A stretch of 64,000 bases of DNA from Patiria pectinifera (lineage: Eukaryota > Echinodermata > Asteroidea > Valvatida > Asterinidae): NCBI GenBank assembly GCA_029964075.1, contig CM057134.1:19508905-19572904 (forward strand), written 5' to 3'. Of the stretch, positions 1-12,794 are shown in pieces. The translations under genes and the position numbers were made by a program. Below the pieces are notes generated by a model that saw only the letters and a list, made by a program, of their open reading frames with translations, did no database searches and was not told the DNA's origin. Position 1 is the stretch's first letter. Every line of letters starts with the position of its first letter.

Positions 1-414
1 TTTGTCTGTAACAATTGAAGGTGTACATTTTATGAACATTTTTGTATAAAACCTTGCATTATCGGCTGGAAGTTAGTAGTAGGTTTAATATGAATAGCGA
101 AATTGTGTAAAATTGTGTATTGGGTCTTGTCTACAGGTTTATCACCCAAGAAATTACGTCAGCTCAACGCTACAGAACGTTGTGGGGAAGGGGTACATTT
201 AACCCCCCCCCTCCCCAGCAGCATTTATATTTTGATAAATTGTTGTCACTTGGACTGATAAATGGGCCATATTTTTATCAAATTAATAATCCAAATAAGT
301 AACTTGACTTAATATAAAAATTAACAATTTTTAAAATGTAGTTTTTGATGTTTAGCAGTGTGTAAACCGACGGCAATGGCCTTCAATTTCATGCCTGTTT
401 TACCCTCATATTAA

Positions 415-776
415 GGCCAAAAAAAGTCTCCGGTTTCTGGTATGGAGCTTGTCCCAAAAGTGGTGCGGCGACGCGGCTTCTTTTTTTTTTTTACTTTTTT
501 TTCTTCAAATGGCTGATGACTGCAAATGGTGCCCGACTAAATTTAGTGCAAAATATACGGGAGCCCAGAGAGGCCACATAAAGCTTATACTCGATCGTAA
601 CACCATCTAAAAACACGTTCAAAATGTGCAGCAGCAGGATTCCAGTCAAACCAGTGAGTTTGGTGGTTTTGAGACATCATCTTACATTGAAAAAGATTTT
701 TTAAAATTTTTTTGCTGACACGCATGGCTACGGCGACGCGTGCGCATACCAGAGACTGGAACCTTTTTTTTTGGCC
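415..776. mobile_element. MITE family A, complete copy
   Basis: Terminal inverted repeats GGCCAAAAAAAGTCTCCGG at the left and CCAGAGACTGG...GGCC at the right, 362 bp, between TTAA and TAAT. Internal landmarks CAGCAGCAGGATTCCAGTCA and CATGGCTACGGCGACG. No coding capacity. Confidence 0.75.
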
Positions 777-954
777 TAATGGTGTTGCGCTCTCAAATAA
801 GGCCAATTGACAACATGATTGATTCCTGTAACCATGGTAACCCTACCCTCCATTTTGAGTTTCATATCTGCTAAGATTTTTTTGCAGGACTAACCTAAAG
901 GCTCACTTCTTCCCATATTGCAAATTTTACTTAAAATGAAAAAGACTTATGGGC

Positions 955-1078
955 AATTCTAGCATCAGAAAAGAAGTGAAACGTGGCAGAGCCAATTAAC
1001 TACGATATCTAATTAACGATTCAGAGAAATGATCCAAAACTCCTAGTCTGTAATTTCCTTGACCATTACTAGATGATG
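955..1078 (-). repeat. Dispersed repeat E, copy 1
   Basis: Reverse complement of 54530-54660: TCAGAGAAATGATCC, CTCCTAGTCTGTAATTTCCT and GACCATTACTAGATGA. Confidence 0.75.
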
Positions 1079-1614
1079 GATGTATAAGATTTGAAAAAGA
1101 CATTTTCAGGCTTATCCCTTGAGCTCTTAAATGCCTATCATGACATGACATTACGCTGGAATTTTATAACCAATCAAAAGAAAGTTTGACTAACCTAACA
1201 TTTTTAAAGTTTTTAACCCACTTACTGACCCACATAAATCCAATTTTTTTTTTCATCTTTGGGAGATAAATCTGTAGACGAAGCAGTTGTTAATTCTCCT
1301 TAATCATTATATGCTTGTATATGATTGCTGCATCTGTGTAGATTTGTTGTTTCTTTTCAATTTGTTTTTATATGAAATGGGGAGGGTAGACACACAAGTG
1401 ATGTAGGAAAGAAAAATGACCTGAAAATTTAGTGTTTTTTTTGGGGGGGGGGGGACTCTAAAATGTCAATAGGCTTTTCATATTATCATCTTGCCTACCC
1501 ATGTTGAACATGGGTTGGCAAGGTGAACCGTTCACTTTAACACTTATGTGTACACGGGTCGGCTGTGGAGCCTTTAAACCCCAGTCCTGACCAGGGTTGG
1601 ATTTTACCTGTGTA

Positions 1615-2120
1615 CAGGGTGAGTAAAAAAAAACGAAACCCAAATGTCGGGACTATTGTTTCAGTGAAGTTCTGCATGCAGCACTTTGAAAATCTAGGAT
1701 ATGAAAGCCCAATTCATAAGCTTTCTTTCAGTACAAGAATCACTCAAATCACTCATGTACTTTTCAAGTTACAGAATTTTTAACACAACCACCGTTTTAA
1801 AGTTCTGTCCACGGATCACAAAAAGGTAAGAGTTCTTTCAGCATAACAAAAACAAATCACATAGGGATGTGTGTTTATTGTTTTCATGTTGCTGAAAGAA
1901 CCCACACCTGTTTTGTGATCTGTGGACAGAACTTTAAAACGGTGGTTGTGTTTAAAATTCCGTAACTTGAAAAATACATGAGTGATTTGAATGATTCTTG
2001 TAGTAAAAGAAAGCTTATGAATTGGGCTTTCATATCCGAGATTTTGAAAGTGCTACATGCAGAACTTCACTAAAACAATAGTCCCGACATTTGGCTTTCA
2101 TTTTTTTTTACTTGCCCTAC
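1615..2120. mobile_element. Foldback element, CAGGGTGAGT family, ~506 bp
   Basis: Long imperfect palindrome: the left arm from CAGGGTGAGTAAAAAAAAACG is the reverse complement of the right arm ending near CTTGCCCTAC, with arms of about 240 bp meeting near 1870. Same family as 57238-57743. Confidence 0.85.
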
Positions 2121-2735
2121 AGAGCGCCGGACCCATGTAGCTAGAAGCAGCGTCTAATTCTAGCTCATGTGAAAGGGGTTCATAAAATCTCTGTGTCGAA
2201 CCCGGGTCGGACACAGAGATTTCGGACAGTGTGTAAGGCCCAAATGTTATTGACATTTCTATTTCAGAAGGTAGTCATTAGTTGAGAGATATTTTAGCTT
2301 CTTGGTACTAAAAACAATTGCTGCAGAATATTCAACTAAAACTGCTTTATTAAGATTGTATTAAAAAAAGGCATTCGAATACACCACCGGTTTAAACCTC
2401 AGATTTCTAAGTAAAGCTGTGTTTACAAAAGATGGGGAAAAAATACTAGTGAGTTACAAAGTAACATGTAATTAGGTTTTATCTTCGTATTTTAAAGAAA
2501 TATTTTTGTTTTGTTTATAAGCTGTTTTTTTTTTCTTTTAGTCAGATCTCTTCTTAAAAAATTGGTTTTGGGATTGTGTCATTCAGTAAGTTAAGCCAAG
2601 TGTACATGTACATGTTTGTGGTATTAATGAGATGCACTGAATATTAATTAAATACTATCAATTAGATTTAACAAAAAATGCAAGCTAAGAATATTCTTCT
2701 GGAGTTATTTTTTGCGTTTTTGTCTGAACAGTTCA

Positions 2736-2950
2736 GGGGAGTCAGATTGGCGTAGCGGTACTTTCCTCGCCTTCCATGTCGTCGCCCGGGTTCGATTCCT
2801 GCCTGGGCCAATATGTGGATTGGGTTTTCAGTCCCTACCTGATTCCGTGGGTTTTCCCAGATTATTCTTCTGGGTTTTCCTTCTACCTCTAAAACTGTAA
2901 CTTCTTCTCATTGTCTTCTCTCCACAGGTTTCTTCAGGCTTGCGAGCTAC
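2736..2950 (+). mobile_element. tRNA-derived SINE
   Basis: A-box-like TGGCGTAGCGG (about 2748) and B box GGTTCGATTCC (2789-2799) with tRNA-like spacing, then a tail containing GGGTTTTCCCAGATTATTC. Too degenerate and tailed to be a functional tRNA. Confidence 0.7.
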
Positions 2951-3042
2951 AGTGCCTAGGGTACTTTTGAGGAATCCTTGGTTGCATTACAAGAAATAAT
3001 TAATAATAAATCATGGTCAATTTCTAAATCCACATTAGGCAC

Positions 3043-3386
3043 AATTCGGGCGATTCACAATTCAGTGCGCCACCAAGAGTTTGCCACGGAGAGTTCATTT
3101 TTCCCAGTGCAATGTGGGAGATGGTCGACCAATTCGCAGCGCGGGACATTTGAAATTGTTTCGTAAGCGTATGATTCGAATATATGTTTGCCCTTGTTTT
3201 GTTTTAATCAATATGGTGTTTTTTTGTAAGGCGGCAGAACGCTATGCCCCAATCTATAACAAAATTAGCTCAAGTTGTCTACTGACACTCATTCAAATGG
3301 ACCGCGTTTTGTGGACCGTAAACTTGAAAAATGGACTCTCCATGGCAAACTCTTGGTGGCGCACTGCATTGTGAATCGCCCGAATT
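3043..3386. mobile_element. MITE family B
   Basis: AATTCGGGCGATTCACAA at the left and its perfect inverse at the right, 344 bp; inside the ends lie GCGCCACCAAGAGTTTGCCA and its inverse. Confidence 0.8.
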
Positions 3387-4319
3387 GAATCAGATGTTTG
3401 TTGCAGGATTCTAGCATTGTTCATTTTTTCGAAAATAATTGGGTATTCGATTATGAAAACTTTGACTGTATCGAATATTTGTATATTCAACATGCACTGA
3501 AGATGTTAACACACACCTGCCTTAACTGGCTGCTGATAGGGTTTTGTGTGTGCCTGGGCCTCTTGAAAATTGACAAGGAACTTATTAAAGTAATGATATT
3601 GTGACGTGTCGTGCCAGCCCTCCTGCGTCAGGCTGGTTTGTTTGGTAGTTTGCTGCCTTGATGGTGTCCGATCCCTGCTCCTGTCCACCAAGCAAAGGGG
3701 ATAGCCTGGTGCTGTGGCCTGCTTCTTTTTCGTGTAATTTTGTGTTGGAATTTAGTATGCAAATGTGTGCAAATGAACCTGGAAATTACACGAAAAATAG
3801 ACGTCTGAGCAAGGAGGGATTTCTTTTCCATTGCTTTAAAGAGGGTGAGTGTGCTTCTAAATAGTAAATAAACTACAAAGTCTAAATACGAAAACCAAAA
3901 CTTGACAAAGTGTTACATTTGGGTAGATGTTCTAAGTGTGGCTCTTATTTACGGAGGTAGTCCGGTAAATTGGCCACATTTATGGGCCTAGATATATTGC
4001 AATTATCGATTATCGTGGCTTAGCACAGGAAATTTCTATTTTTGCGCTACCAAAACTCCTAAAAGTGGCGATTTTTAATCCAGTTCACCAGGCAATAAGG
4101 ACTTTCTGCTGAGTTGTATAAAAAGGACGATAAAGCTAAAAAAAAGATGTGTCATTCAACTTTTAATAAGTTTTAATAAATATTCACGTTTTCCAAAACT
4201 TGCACATTTTCCCTTACCATGTCTGCTAAAAGGTACTGTCTATATTCACTTTAAGTAACGAAAATTGTATTTTTATATCCATTTCTGGTCTTCTTTCTGT
4301 CACAAACCCCCACGTCCAG

Positions 4320-4516
4320 TCTGGTCACCGTGGCAACTCACCAGCCTCAAGCTCCGCCTCCAGCAGCCATTGGTCGAGATCATCGCTTACCAATTCCAAT
4401 CAGCTATGAATGTAGTCGAGGGCAACGCAAGACACCTGTCAGCTTTGTTGTACCTGTCAGTAGTCTGGGTTACCCTGTTGGTTCACCAGGGAGTAGCATC
4501 TGGGCTTATACACCAG
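4320..4516 (+). CDS. Plus-strand gene, exon A (phase problem)
   Basis: Acceptor CCACGTCCAG, donor CACCAG|GTAAGC. Two frames are open; the one starting VTVATHQPQAPPPAA looks like protein (Pro-rich, low complexity) but does not continue in phase into exon B. Confidence 0.4.
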
Positions 4517-7000
4517 GTAAGCTCAGTTCTAATTTACCATAACTTTTGTAGATTCATTAAAACTGACCACATCTAGTGCATCAAGTTTATAGAAGTGTGA
4601 AATATTCCAATTTTTTGCTCGGCGCGTAAAAATCTTCAAAGAACTTGACTAAAAGTCCTAGTTGAGAAAACAAGTGCCAGTGCACAATAAGCTCTGACCG
4701 TGTTACAAGAAGTCTTGCATGAAAGTCTTGCATGAAATTGATCAAATAATCCCTGCCAGAGCTTAAAAATGCGATGCCGAAAAATGTGAAGCCGAAAAAT
4801 GTGATGCCGATGGCACACATGGAACACCATATATTTGGTCAATTTTCAGGGACAGACAGACCATCTGACCAACTGACCGACCACCAAGGGACATGTAGAA
4901 GCTCCTGCCAGAGCATAAAAATGATATAAAAACCTACCCAAAAAAATACGATAACATCCAAGTTGATGTTATGAACGTAATTTGGTACTGTTATTTTTTA
5001 CCCAATGGACATGCAGGACAGGCGAACAGAAATATATTAGTTGTCATCCATTCAAGAGAATATTTACCTTTCAACATTAAACAAAAAGTGGTGCGGCGAT
5101 GCGGCTTTTTTTTTTTTTTTACCTGTTTTTTTTTGCTTCAAATGTCCGCTGATGACTGCAAATAATGCCCGACTAAACTTAGTGCAAATATATGGAGTCC
5201 AGACTCTGGTCTCCAGAGAGGCCACATAAAGCTTATTCGCGATCATAACCCCATCTAAAAACACGTTAATATTGTGCAGCAGCAGGATTCCAGTCAAACC
5301 AGTGAGTTTGGCGGTTTTGAGACATCATCTTTTATTGAAAAAAAATCTTTTTCGTTTTGCCGACGCGCATGGCTACGGCGACGTGCGCGCATACCAGAAA
5401 CCGGAGACTTTTTTTTTTTGCCTAATGTGGCGTACTTGAATAAATCTCGGAAAATTCCAAATTAAAACTTACAAATTTCTGTAAAGCTGATAAATTCAGA
5501 TAAACATTATTATCTCTACTTACACACCCAACTAGAAGTTTGTCAGAAAATTATTTTCTTATTTTTGGGGGACATTTTCAAAGGGTTCACTGTGCACTTC
5601 GATCTAAAATTGGAAAATCACGCCAAAATTAATGTTTTTTCTAACTTTGTAACAGGTAGATAAGCTTGTGATTTATGAATGGGGTGTTTAGAACCTGATG
5701 AAATTTCACTTTCTGTGAAATTTGAGTTGAAACGTTTGCTTTAGCTAAGCGCTAAGGGCAAAATATCAAAGTGCGCCATGTTAGGGGCCGCGCTACGTTA
5801 GGGTACATCAACAATACTGAAATATCATCATGCTTGCGAACTCTAACTTTATTCCCCTGGTTATTTCCTACAGACACCTGTCAGCCGGTTTGGTGAGCAA
5901 CATGAGCCAATGTCTGGCATGCATCATAACATGGCCATGGGAGATGGGGGAGGGATGACAGCTCATGGAATGGCAGGAACAGTCTGGAACCCTGTAGCCA
6001 CCATGCAACTTCAAGGCACCGATCCAAAGGTGCGTCCTGTTTCAAGGCTGAAGTCGTAGTCAATATTTTCAGGCTACATATGTGAGGCATCTGGTAAAAT
6101 GAGAGGGAACTTTGATTTTCAGATTCATTGATATTATTTGATATGTCTACTACACATATTTTAAAGTAATAGTAAAAATATCATGGAATAAAAGAGTTTC
6201 TAAGAGGTAAACAATTTTATCTTTCTTTCTCACGAATACAACACTCAAAACTTTACAGGCCTTTTTCTCAGTATTTTACTTTGTTGGACATGTCCATATA
6301 TGCTAACTTTAAACAGCCATAAGTTGTCAACGGAATGTCCGATTGAAGTGCAACAAACAGTTTTGGATTTAGGAAGATTTTTTTGTCTTTCCTAATACCC
6401 GCAAATCCTCATTTCGACCTCTGCCCAGTTCTGTCTCATTTTGCCAGAACGCCTCACATGCATGGTCGTCAGTATCATGTCCATCAGCCGCTTTCATATA
6501 CCAAAAGGCGCATTATTGCTAGCAGTAGCAATTGGGAGACAGTCTGAAAATCTGTCATTAATTTTTTATGAACATAATTTCCTGGAATATTCACTGCAAA
6601 ATATTTCATTAATCTAAGTATTCCTGATGCAGTGAATGCACAATTCTTGAAGTTGATAAACGTTAAAGGCCTTAGTGATTTCTCAGAAAACTAAAAAGAT
6701 TTCCGGAGAAAGAGATGCGTATAAAGGTGTATTGATTCAGAAACAAAAGAGTTACATATTCCATAAATGCCACTTTTTAAAATTTGCATGGAGGGAAAAA
6801 AATTTGTTAACATGAACTACATGTTTTAGAGTAAAATGTGCACAACATCATTGCGTGTAGTTGGGATCAGCACTAAACCCTCAGTCACCAACAAATCCTC
6901 ATTTTTAATAATTTAATAATAATCAATTTAATAATTTACAATTTTGTCGTCTATTTTCCCAGGTGTCGGGAGCAGGGAGCCAGTCAGTCATGTGACATGA
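4320..7000 (+). CDS. 3' end of an unidentified plus-strand gene
   Basis: Three exon-like segments: 4320-4516, 5874-6029 and 6963-6995. The last two join in phase 0 and read HEPMSGMHHNMAMGDGGGMT, WNPVATMQLQGTDPK, then VSGAGSQSVM and TGA. The first has acceptor CGTCCAG and donor CCAG|GTAAGC; its protein-like frame reads PQAPPPAAIGRDHRLPIPIS and SLGYPVGSPGSSIWAYTP. That frame leaves phase 1 and would hit a stop after seven codons of the next exon, so an exon, indel or splice variant is missing from the model. The composition suggests the disordered tail of a nuclear protein; the family is not recognised. Confidence 0.45.
5081..5423. mobile_element. MITE family A, left-truncated copy
   Basis: Same orientation and interior as 415-776, ending CATACCAGAAACCGGAGACT plus poly-T. 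The left inverted repeat is missing. Lies in the intron between exons A and B of the plus-strand gene. Confidence 0.75.
5874..6029 (+). CDS. Plus-strand gene, exon B
   Basis: 156 nt (52 codons), acceptor TTTCCTACAG, donor AAAG|GTGCGT. Open in the phase-0 frame only: TPVSRFGEQHEPMSG then a Met/Gly/His-rich run and WNPVATMQLQ. Confidence 0.5.
6963..6995 (+). CDS. Plus-strand gene, terminal exon C
   Basis: Acceptor TTTTCCCAG, then VSGAGSQSVM and TGA, continuing exon B in phase 0. The sequence after it (7000-7900) would be 3' UTR; AATAAA-like motifs occur near 7967 and 7983. Confidence 0.45.
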   Translation: MSGAGSQSVM

Positions 7001-7897
7001 GGACACCTCTCCATCCGTATCCACAGAGGGCGCTGTTTGTCACAACTGCGGCATACTTCAGAGATAGTTAAGTTGAATAAGTTTTCTAAGATGTCCAGCA
7101 CCCATAGAGGGCGCTATAATGCTATCCGGTTTGTTGCCTAATGCTGCGTTCCAATCGCGTCGTGTTTATCGTGTTCACAAGTTCAGTCGTATTATAGCGT
7201 TCTTATCGCCTTGGTAACTCGTATTCACCAGTGACAAACTGGAGGCAGAATTTTCTTCTCAAGTTCACGACTTAGTCTGGTTCCCTGACCCCATTGTCCT
7301 TCGAACCCATATTTTTAGGGGGGCCGGGAAACAGTCTATTTCTGATTTGACAAAAATAGCTTGCGCAATGTGCATGAAGGCCTATGTGCGCATACCAGTT
7401 GGTGAGTAGCATTAAAATGAAACCTATCGTGAACTAGGAGTAATTCACGGTGAGCACGATAAACACGACGCGATTGGAACGCAACATATCCTGCCCCAAA
7501 AAATGGTGACCATGCAAAAACAAAACGAAATAATTGACCTATCGCGGTAGAATCGCAGTAGAATTGCGTCAACGCAGCTTGTGAAATTTGTCCAATTACA
7601 TGATATACAAATGGACGCAGAACGCGCAAAATCTGAGACGTACAAAACTTAGCGTGCAAAAATTCCATAGGGTTGTATAAGGGGTGTGGCTAACTCGCAA
7701 ATGGGGATAGGTCAATTTAATCTTGGGAAAAAAAATTGTATCAATTTGTGAAATTGAACATGATTGGAAACTGTTTAGTTGTTAGCTTCATTCTTGTTGT
7801 GCTCAGGAAAATGCTGTGTTTAAAAATAATTTATTTTGAGAAAACTTTGCTGGTTTTTTTACCTATAATTTGTATGTGAAAAAAAGGACAGGCTATA

Positions 7898-9516
7898 CAG
7901 GATGAGTCAAAAAGAAAGTGACCAAGTAAGAATGACATATATTTAAAAATATGTCGCTCGCTCCATGTAATAAAAATAACATGAATAAAGTACATGTCAT
8001 TGACTAGTGTGAAAACTTAATGCAATTTGCATATTCTAATTTCTAAGTTATTGTCTACCTCTGATCATAATACTGCAATGCGTTGATGAATATCCTTTTA
8101 ATACAACGAAGAATGGTGGTTTTCCTACCTCCATGAATGAACAAAAATTTGCCAAGGAAAATAGACAAAAATCACCACCGTTGTTTTAGAAAACCACTTG
8201 ATTTGGTCTTCATCCTCAAAACACAAAATCTGACAGTAAAAATACTGTTGCAGTCTCAACTCATGTTATTTAATATCTCATTTGAATTTGAATGCCTGTT
8301 TGTTATCTCTGATTCTCATTCAGCTGAATATAAGCTTCAAAGCATTTTGCATTCCATGGGCAGTTCTAAAAATAGGTTCTTTTAGTAAAACATGTGTAAC
8401 TGCTGATAGCATGGATCAATTTCAGTAACGATTTTGTACCCCTCAGCCGAGGTATTGTCATCGCCTACGACGTCCGGGCTGCTTAGTTTCCGGATGATAA
8501 CTTGAGTTAGAAATGTCGTTTTGGATTGTAACTTCGGTAGGGGTTGCCCTTGGGAGTAGGCAGCAAGTTGCGATTGGTTTTGGGGTAAAAAATTCAAGGA
8601 TCAAGGTCACAGTGGTGTGTTAAAGGTTAATGGTTTCCGGACGATAACTTGAGTTAAAAATGAGATTTGGGTTTCTCGAGCTTCGGTAGGGGGTTGCCCT
8701 TGGGAATAGGCAATTTTGGATTGGTTTTGGGGTCAAAAGGTCAAAGGTCAAGGTCACCAGGGTGAGTTAAAGGTGAATGGTTTCCGGATGATTACTTTAG
8801 TTATAAATGAGATTTAGGTTTCTAACTTTAGAAGCCCCGGGTTGCCCTTGGGTACAGGCAAGTTGGGATTTGTTTTGGGGTCAAAAGTTCAAAGGTCAAG
8901 GTAACCATGGTGAGTTAAATTATTTAATGGTTTCCGGATGGTAACTCGAGTTAGAAATGAGATTTTGGTGACTAACTTTGATAGGGGGTTGCCCTTGGGT
9001 ACAGGCAAGTTGGGATTGGTTTGGGGTCAAAAGGCCAAAGGTCAAGGTCACCATGGTGAGTTACGGGTTAATGGTTTCCGCATGATAACTTTAGTTACAA
9101 ATGGTATTTAGGTTTCTAACTTTAAAAGGGGGTTGCCCTTGGGCACAGGCAAGTTTGGATTGGTTTTGGGGTCAAAAGGTCAAAGGTCAAGGTCACAGTG
9201 GTGAGTTACAGGTTAATGGTTTTCTGATGATAACTTTAGTTACAAATGAGAGATTTAGGTTTCTAACTTTAGAAGGGGGTTGCCCTTGGGTACAGGCAAG
9301 TTTGGATTGGTTTTGGGGTCAAAAGGTCAAATGTCAAGGTCACGGTGGTGAGTTACAGGTAAATGGTTTCCAGATGATAACTTGACTCCGGCTGAGGGGT
9401 TTCAACAGCAATGCTGTTATTTTTTTCATGAGAGGACGAACTTGCTTATTAATGTATTCTTCATTGCATGGGGAAAAAGTAATGAATCCAGGTCACTTTC
9501 TTTTAGACTCACCCTG
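7898..9516. mobile_element. Large CAGG-TGAGTC element enclosing a satellite
   Basis: TA-flanked, left CAGGATGAGTCAAAAAGAAA, right TTTCTTTTAGACTCACCCTG, 1.6 kb. The first ~200 bp matches 48884-49090. The core is a 147-bp tandem array (8484-9390). Confidence 0.75.
8484..9390 (+). repeat. 147-bp satellite, 6 units, rich in AGGTCA
   Basis: CGGATGATAACTTGAGTT-type starts recur at about 8490, 8638, 8785, 8934, 9078, 9223 and 9369. Each unit contains GGTTGCCCTTGGG and, in most, a run of AGGTCA half-sites (AGGTCAAAGGTCAAGGTCA). Confidence 0.9.
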
Positions 9517-10716
9517 TATATAGTCGTATTACAAATTTGAATTTGATTTTAACCAAGCTGCAGAAACTGCCAGTTGGGGATGTTTTGTTTATGTTTCAGT
9601 CGTCTCAGTAGATAATAGTTAAAATTTCAATTCCGTAGAGCTGTACTAAATTTTGAGAGCGCTTGTTGTCCTCGAGCATTCATCTTTTGTTCAAGTTGAA
9701 AACGGTAATCAATCATGCATTTATGTGCTTAGTTTATGGGAGAGTGTTATATTACATGGACAAAGGAAAAGACAATGGCTTGTCCTCGAGAGTTAGGTAA
9801 AACATGACTGTGTGGGCCCAGCAAGCCTCACCCTGTATGTGATTATGAATATATGTTCTCTGATAATTTACTATAGCTCTGTGGCCTTATTGGTATCTTA
9901 ACTTCACATGTACAGTTACAGGGAATGCAATGATTTGATTTCAACCTGTAGTTTTTCTCGCAATGAGGTTAATAAAACAGAGTGGAGTGTGTTGAATGCA
10001 AAAAATGTATTTAAATGAAAGTCAGTAGAAATTTTGTTTGTGGATTGGTCCTATCTTTAAAAATGAGCCTAAGTTGGAAGAGAAATTGCCGAAACAATAG
10101 AGAGCTTGTTAATTCAGCGCGAAAACGACAATGTTCATTGAAAGAAAGCTCTCTTATTGTTGGGACGATTGGTAGTAACATCTTTAAAAAGCCTATGAAA
10201 TTTAACCAAAGCAACCACAGCGGGAAAAATATAGTCAGAACAGAAATACACTCGCTCATGGAACATAGAAATTGAATTGAAATTGTGTAAGTTCCTTGGT
10301 TGTAAAGTCTTTAAAAGCCTCTGAAATTTCAAAAGGAATTGTCCAACAATACAGTTATTATAACCAAAACAAATAGAGTGTATTCAGCGCAAAAAGTACA
10401 ACCAAAATAACATCAACCAATAATGCAAGAAGAACACACTTTTCCAAAATGTCGACTCGGGAAATATTTGTTGTGTGTACTTGAAATGTTGTCTAACTGA
10501 TTGTTCGTAAAATGTTGAGAAGAGTGTTTTTTTAACGATCAATTTTATTTGACAATGATTAAACGTGTTCAAATTATAAAACTGTACGTGTAAAAATGCA
10601 TTTTTTTTATAATCGAAGCTCTTAAAAAAAAATTCGTTAACATTGCATTACTGTTGCATCGTTCAAAAGAGCCATATTCCTTGATGCTTAGTATTTCTCC
10701 ATTTTCTTTGCTATTT

Positions 10717-11245
10717 AAAAGGAATGTACATCATTGGCTTTCGCTGTAATTTTCAGAAATGAACTAGTTGAGGGGTAGTATAATAGAACAAAATATTGTT
10801 ACACTGACATGTTTGAAGTTTTGTGTCCGAAAATGCTTGAAAAACCAAGAAAAACAAAAATGTTCAAGTAGTCTGGTTCCCTGACTCCACTAAAAATGAA
10901 ATGGATCAATTTATAGATGCCGGAAAATTGTAAGGTAATGGAACAAGTCTAGCTGGCCTGCACCCGTTCATGAACATGTAACCAATAGTAAACACAATTT
11001 GGACTGAAACAAATGGTAAATATGAAGTAGTAGTTGAAAAATAGTTAGGTTTTTCCAACGGTGGTCGGCCGACCACCGTTGGAAATGCATACAAAAATAC
11101 CATTTTCTTGAAAATGACTTCACACCAGGTGCCATAATTTTACAGAATGCTTCAGACTGTCATTTACCAACATCCTAGTAAGGTATTTCGTAAAAAACTT
11201 GGTAGTTTTATTTTTTGAGGTTTGCAAATGTATTTTCCCTTTAAA
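10717..11245. mobile_element. piggyBac-like MITE, TTAA target site
   Basis: Ends AAGGAATGTAC and ATTTTCCCT between TTAA repeats. The empty site in the second copy (GTTTAAAATTACTCC near 11970) confirms the boundaries. Contains the 28-bp palindrome at 11057. Confidence 0.65.
11057..11084. repeat. 28-bp perfect palindrome
   Basis: CCAACGGTGGTCGG followed by its exact reverse complement, in the middle of the TTAA element. The second copy (near 31943) keeps the inner GCTGGTCGGCCGACCAGC. Confidence 0.85.
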
Positions 11246-12794
11246 ATAACTCCTTGAAGCACACCAATGGAGTTTCCGAAATTGAGAAAAATGTAAGAGT
11301 TGCAAACATTCACAACTACCACAACAAAATTAAGTGTAACCAGATACTCCTAAAAAAAAAAAAAATTCACCGACACCAGACTATCATGCGACCTCTAAAC
11401 ACCTTGACAAGAGAGGGCCATAAACCATACAAAATCATTGAAGCATGAAAACCTACTCCGACAGCAAACCACACGGTCAATTGAGGAAGGCCCTTCAACC
11501 AGGTTGCATCAAGACCCTCACGCTAAGAAGTCTACATCCATCTCACATAGCACTGGCAACTGGGTTGTAAAATCTTTAAAAAGCCTCTGAAATTTCAAAA
11601 GAAATTTTGTAACAATGCAGTTATTACAACCAAAACCATTAGAATGTGTTCAGCACAAAAGTACAACCAAAATAACATCAACCAATAATGCAACAAGAAC
11701 ACACTTTCCCAAATGTCGACTCAGGAAATATCTGTTGTGTTTAACTGAAATGTTGTCTCGCTGATTGTTCGCAAAATAGCAAGAAGAGTTTTTTAACGAT
11801 CAATTTATTTTTAATATCACAATGATTAAATGTGTTCAAATTATAAAACTGTATGTGTAAAAATGCACTATTTTATAATCGAAGCTCTTGCAAATTTGTT
11901 AAAATTGCATTACTGTTGCAACGTCCAAAAGAGCCATGATTCGTAATATTTCTCCATTTTCTTATGCTGTTTAAAATTACTCCTTGAAGCGCACCAATGG
12001 AGTTTCCGAAATTGAGAAAAATGTAGGAGTTGCAAACATTCACAACTACCACAAAAAAATTAAGTGTATAACCAGATACTCCTAAAAAAACATTAAATTT
12101 TCACCGGCACCAGACTATCATGTGACCTCTAAACACCTTGACAAGAGAGGGCCATAAGCCATACAAAATCATTGAAGCATGAAAACCTACTCCGACAGCA
12201 AACCACACGGTCAATTGAGGAAGGACCTTCAACCAGGTTGCATCAAGACCCTCACACTAAGAAGTAGATATCCATCTCACACAGCACTGGCAACCAGCAT
12301 TCCAGCAGTCTTATATGCTCTTCATCAGGCTTCAACAATTGCATCAATCTCCAAAAAGGCAAAGGCCAACAACCAGTCTGACTGATTGGCTGCGAAGACA
12401 TCTGGACTTCAGAAATAATACTAACAGGACTTCAAACAGGAAGCTTCAGTTATCCAATCCAAACATTTAGTCTAACTAATATAAAAGTCTAGCCCAAATA
12501 ACTTTAAGTCCAACAAGCCCAAGACCCATAACTCTAAGTTCTATCAAATGGCAAACTATCAATTTGGAAGCCCTTCAACTAATAGTCCAGTTCCCTCTCA
12601 ACCAACAACTAGCCAGCCCAACTCTAAGTCCAACAAGCTCAAGACCCATAAAATCCTAGTCCTATCAATTTGCAGACCTGTGAATTTGGAAGCCCTTCAA
12701 CTTATAGTCCAGTTCCCTCTCAACCATCCACCAGCTAGCCCAGAGTCTGAAAGCCTACCCTCCAGCTCGAAACCCCCTCAGCTCCCGACTTTTA

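Larger units (their letters stand above)
10284..12300. repeat. Tandem duplication with a MITE in one copy
   Basis: Segment A (about 10284-10716) recurs at 11564-11969 and segment B (about 11246-11560) recurs at 11970-12290. Between A and B in copy 1 lies the element 10717-11245; copy 2 has no insert. Confidence 0.8.
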
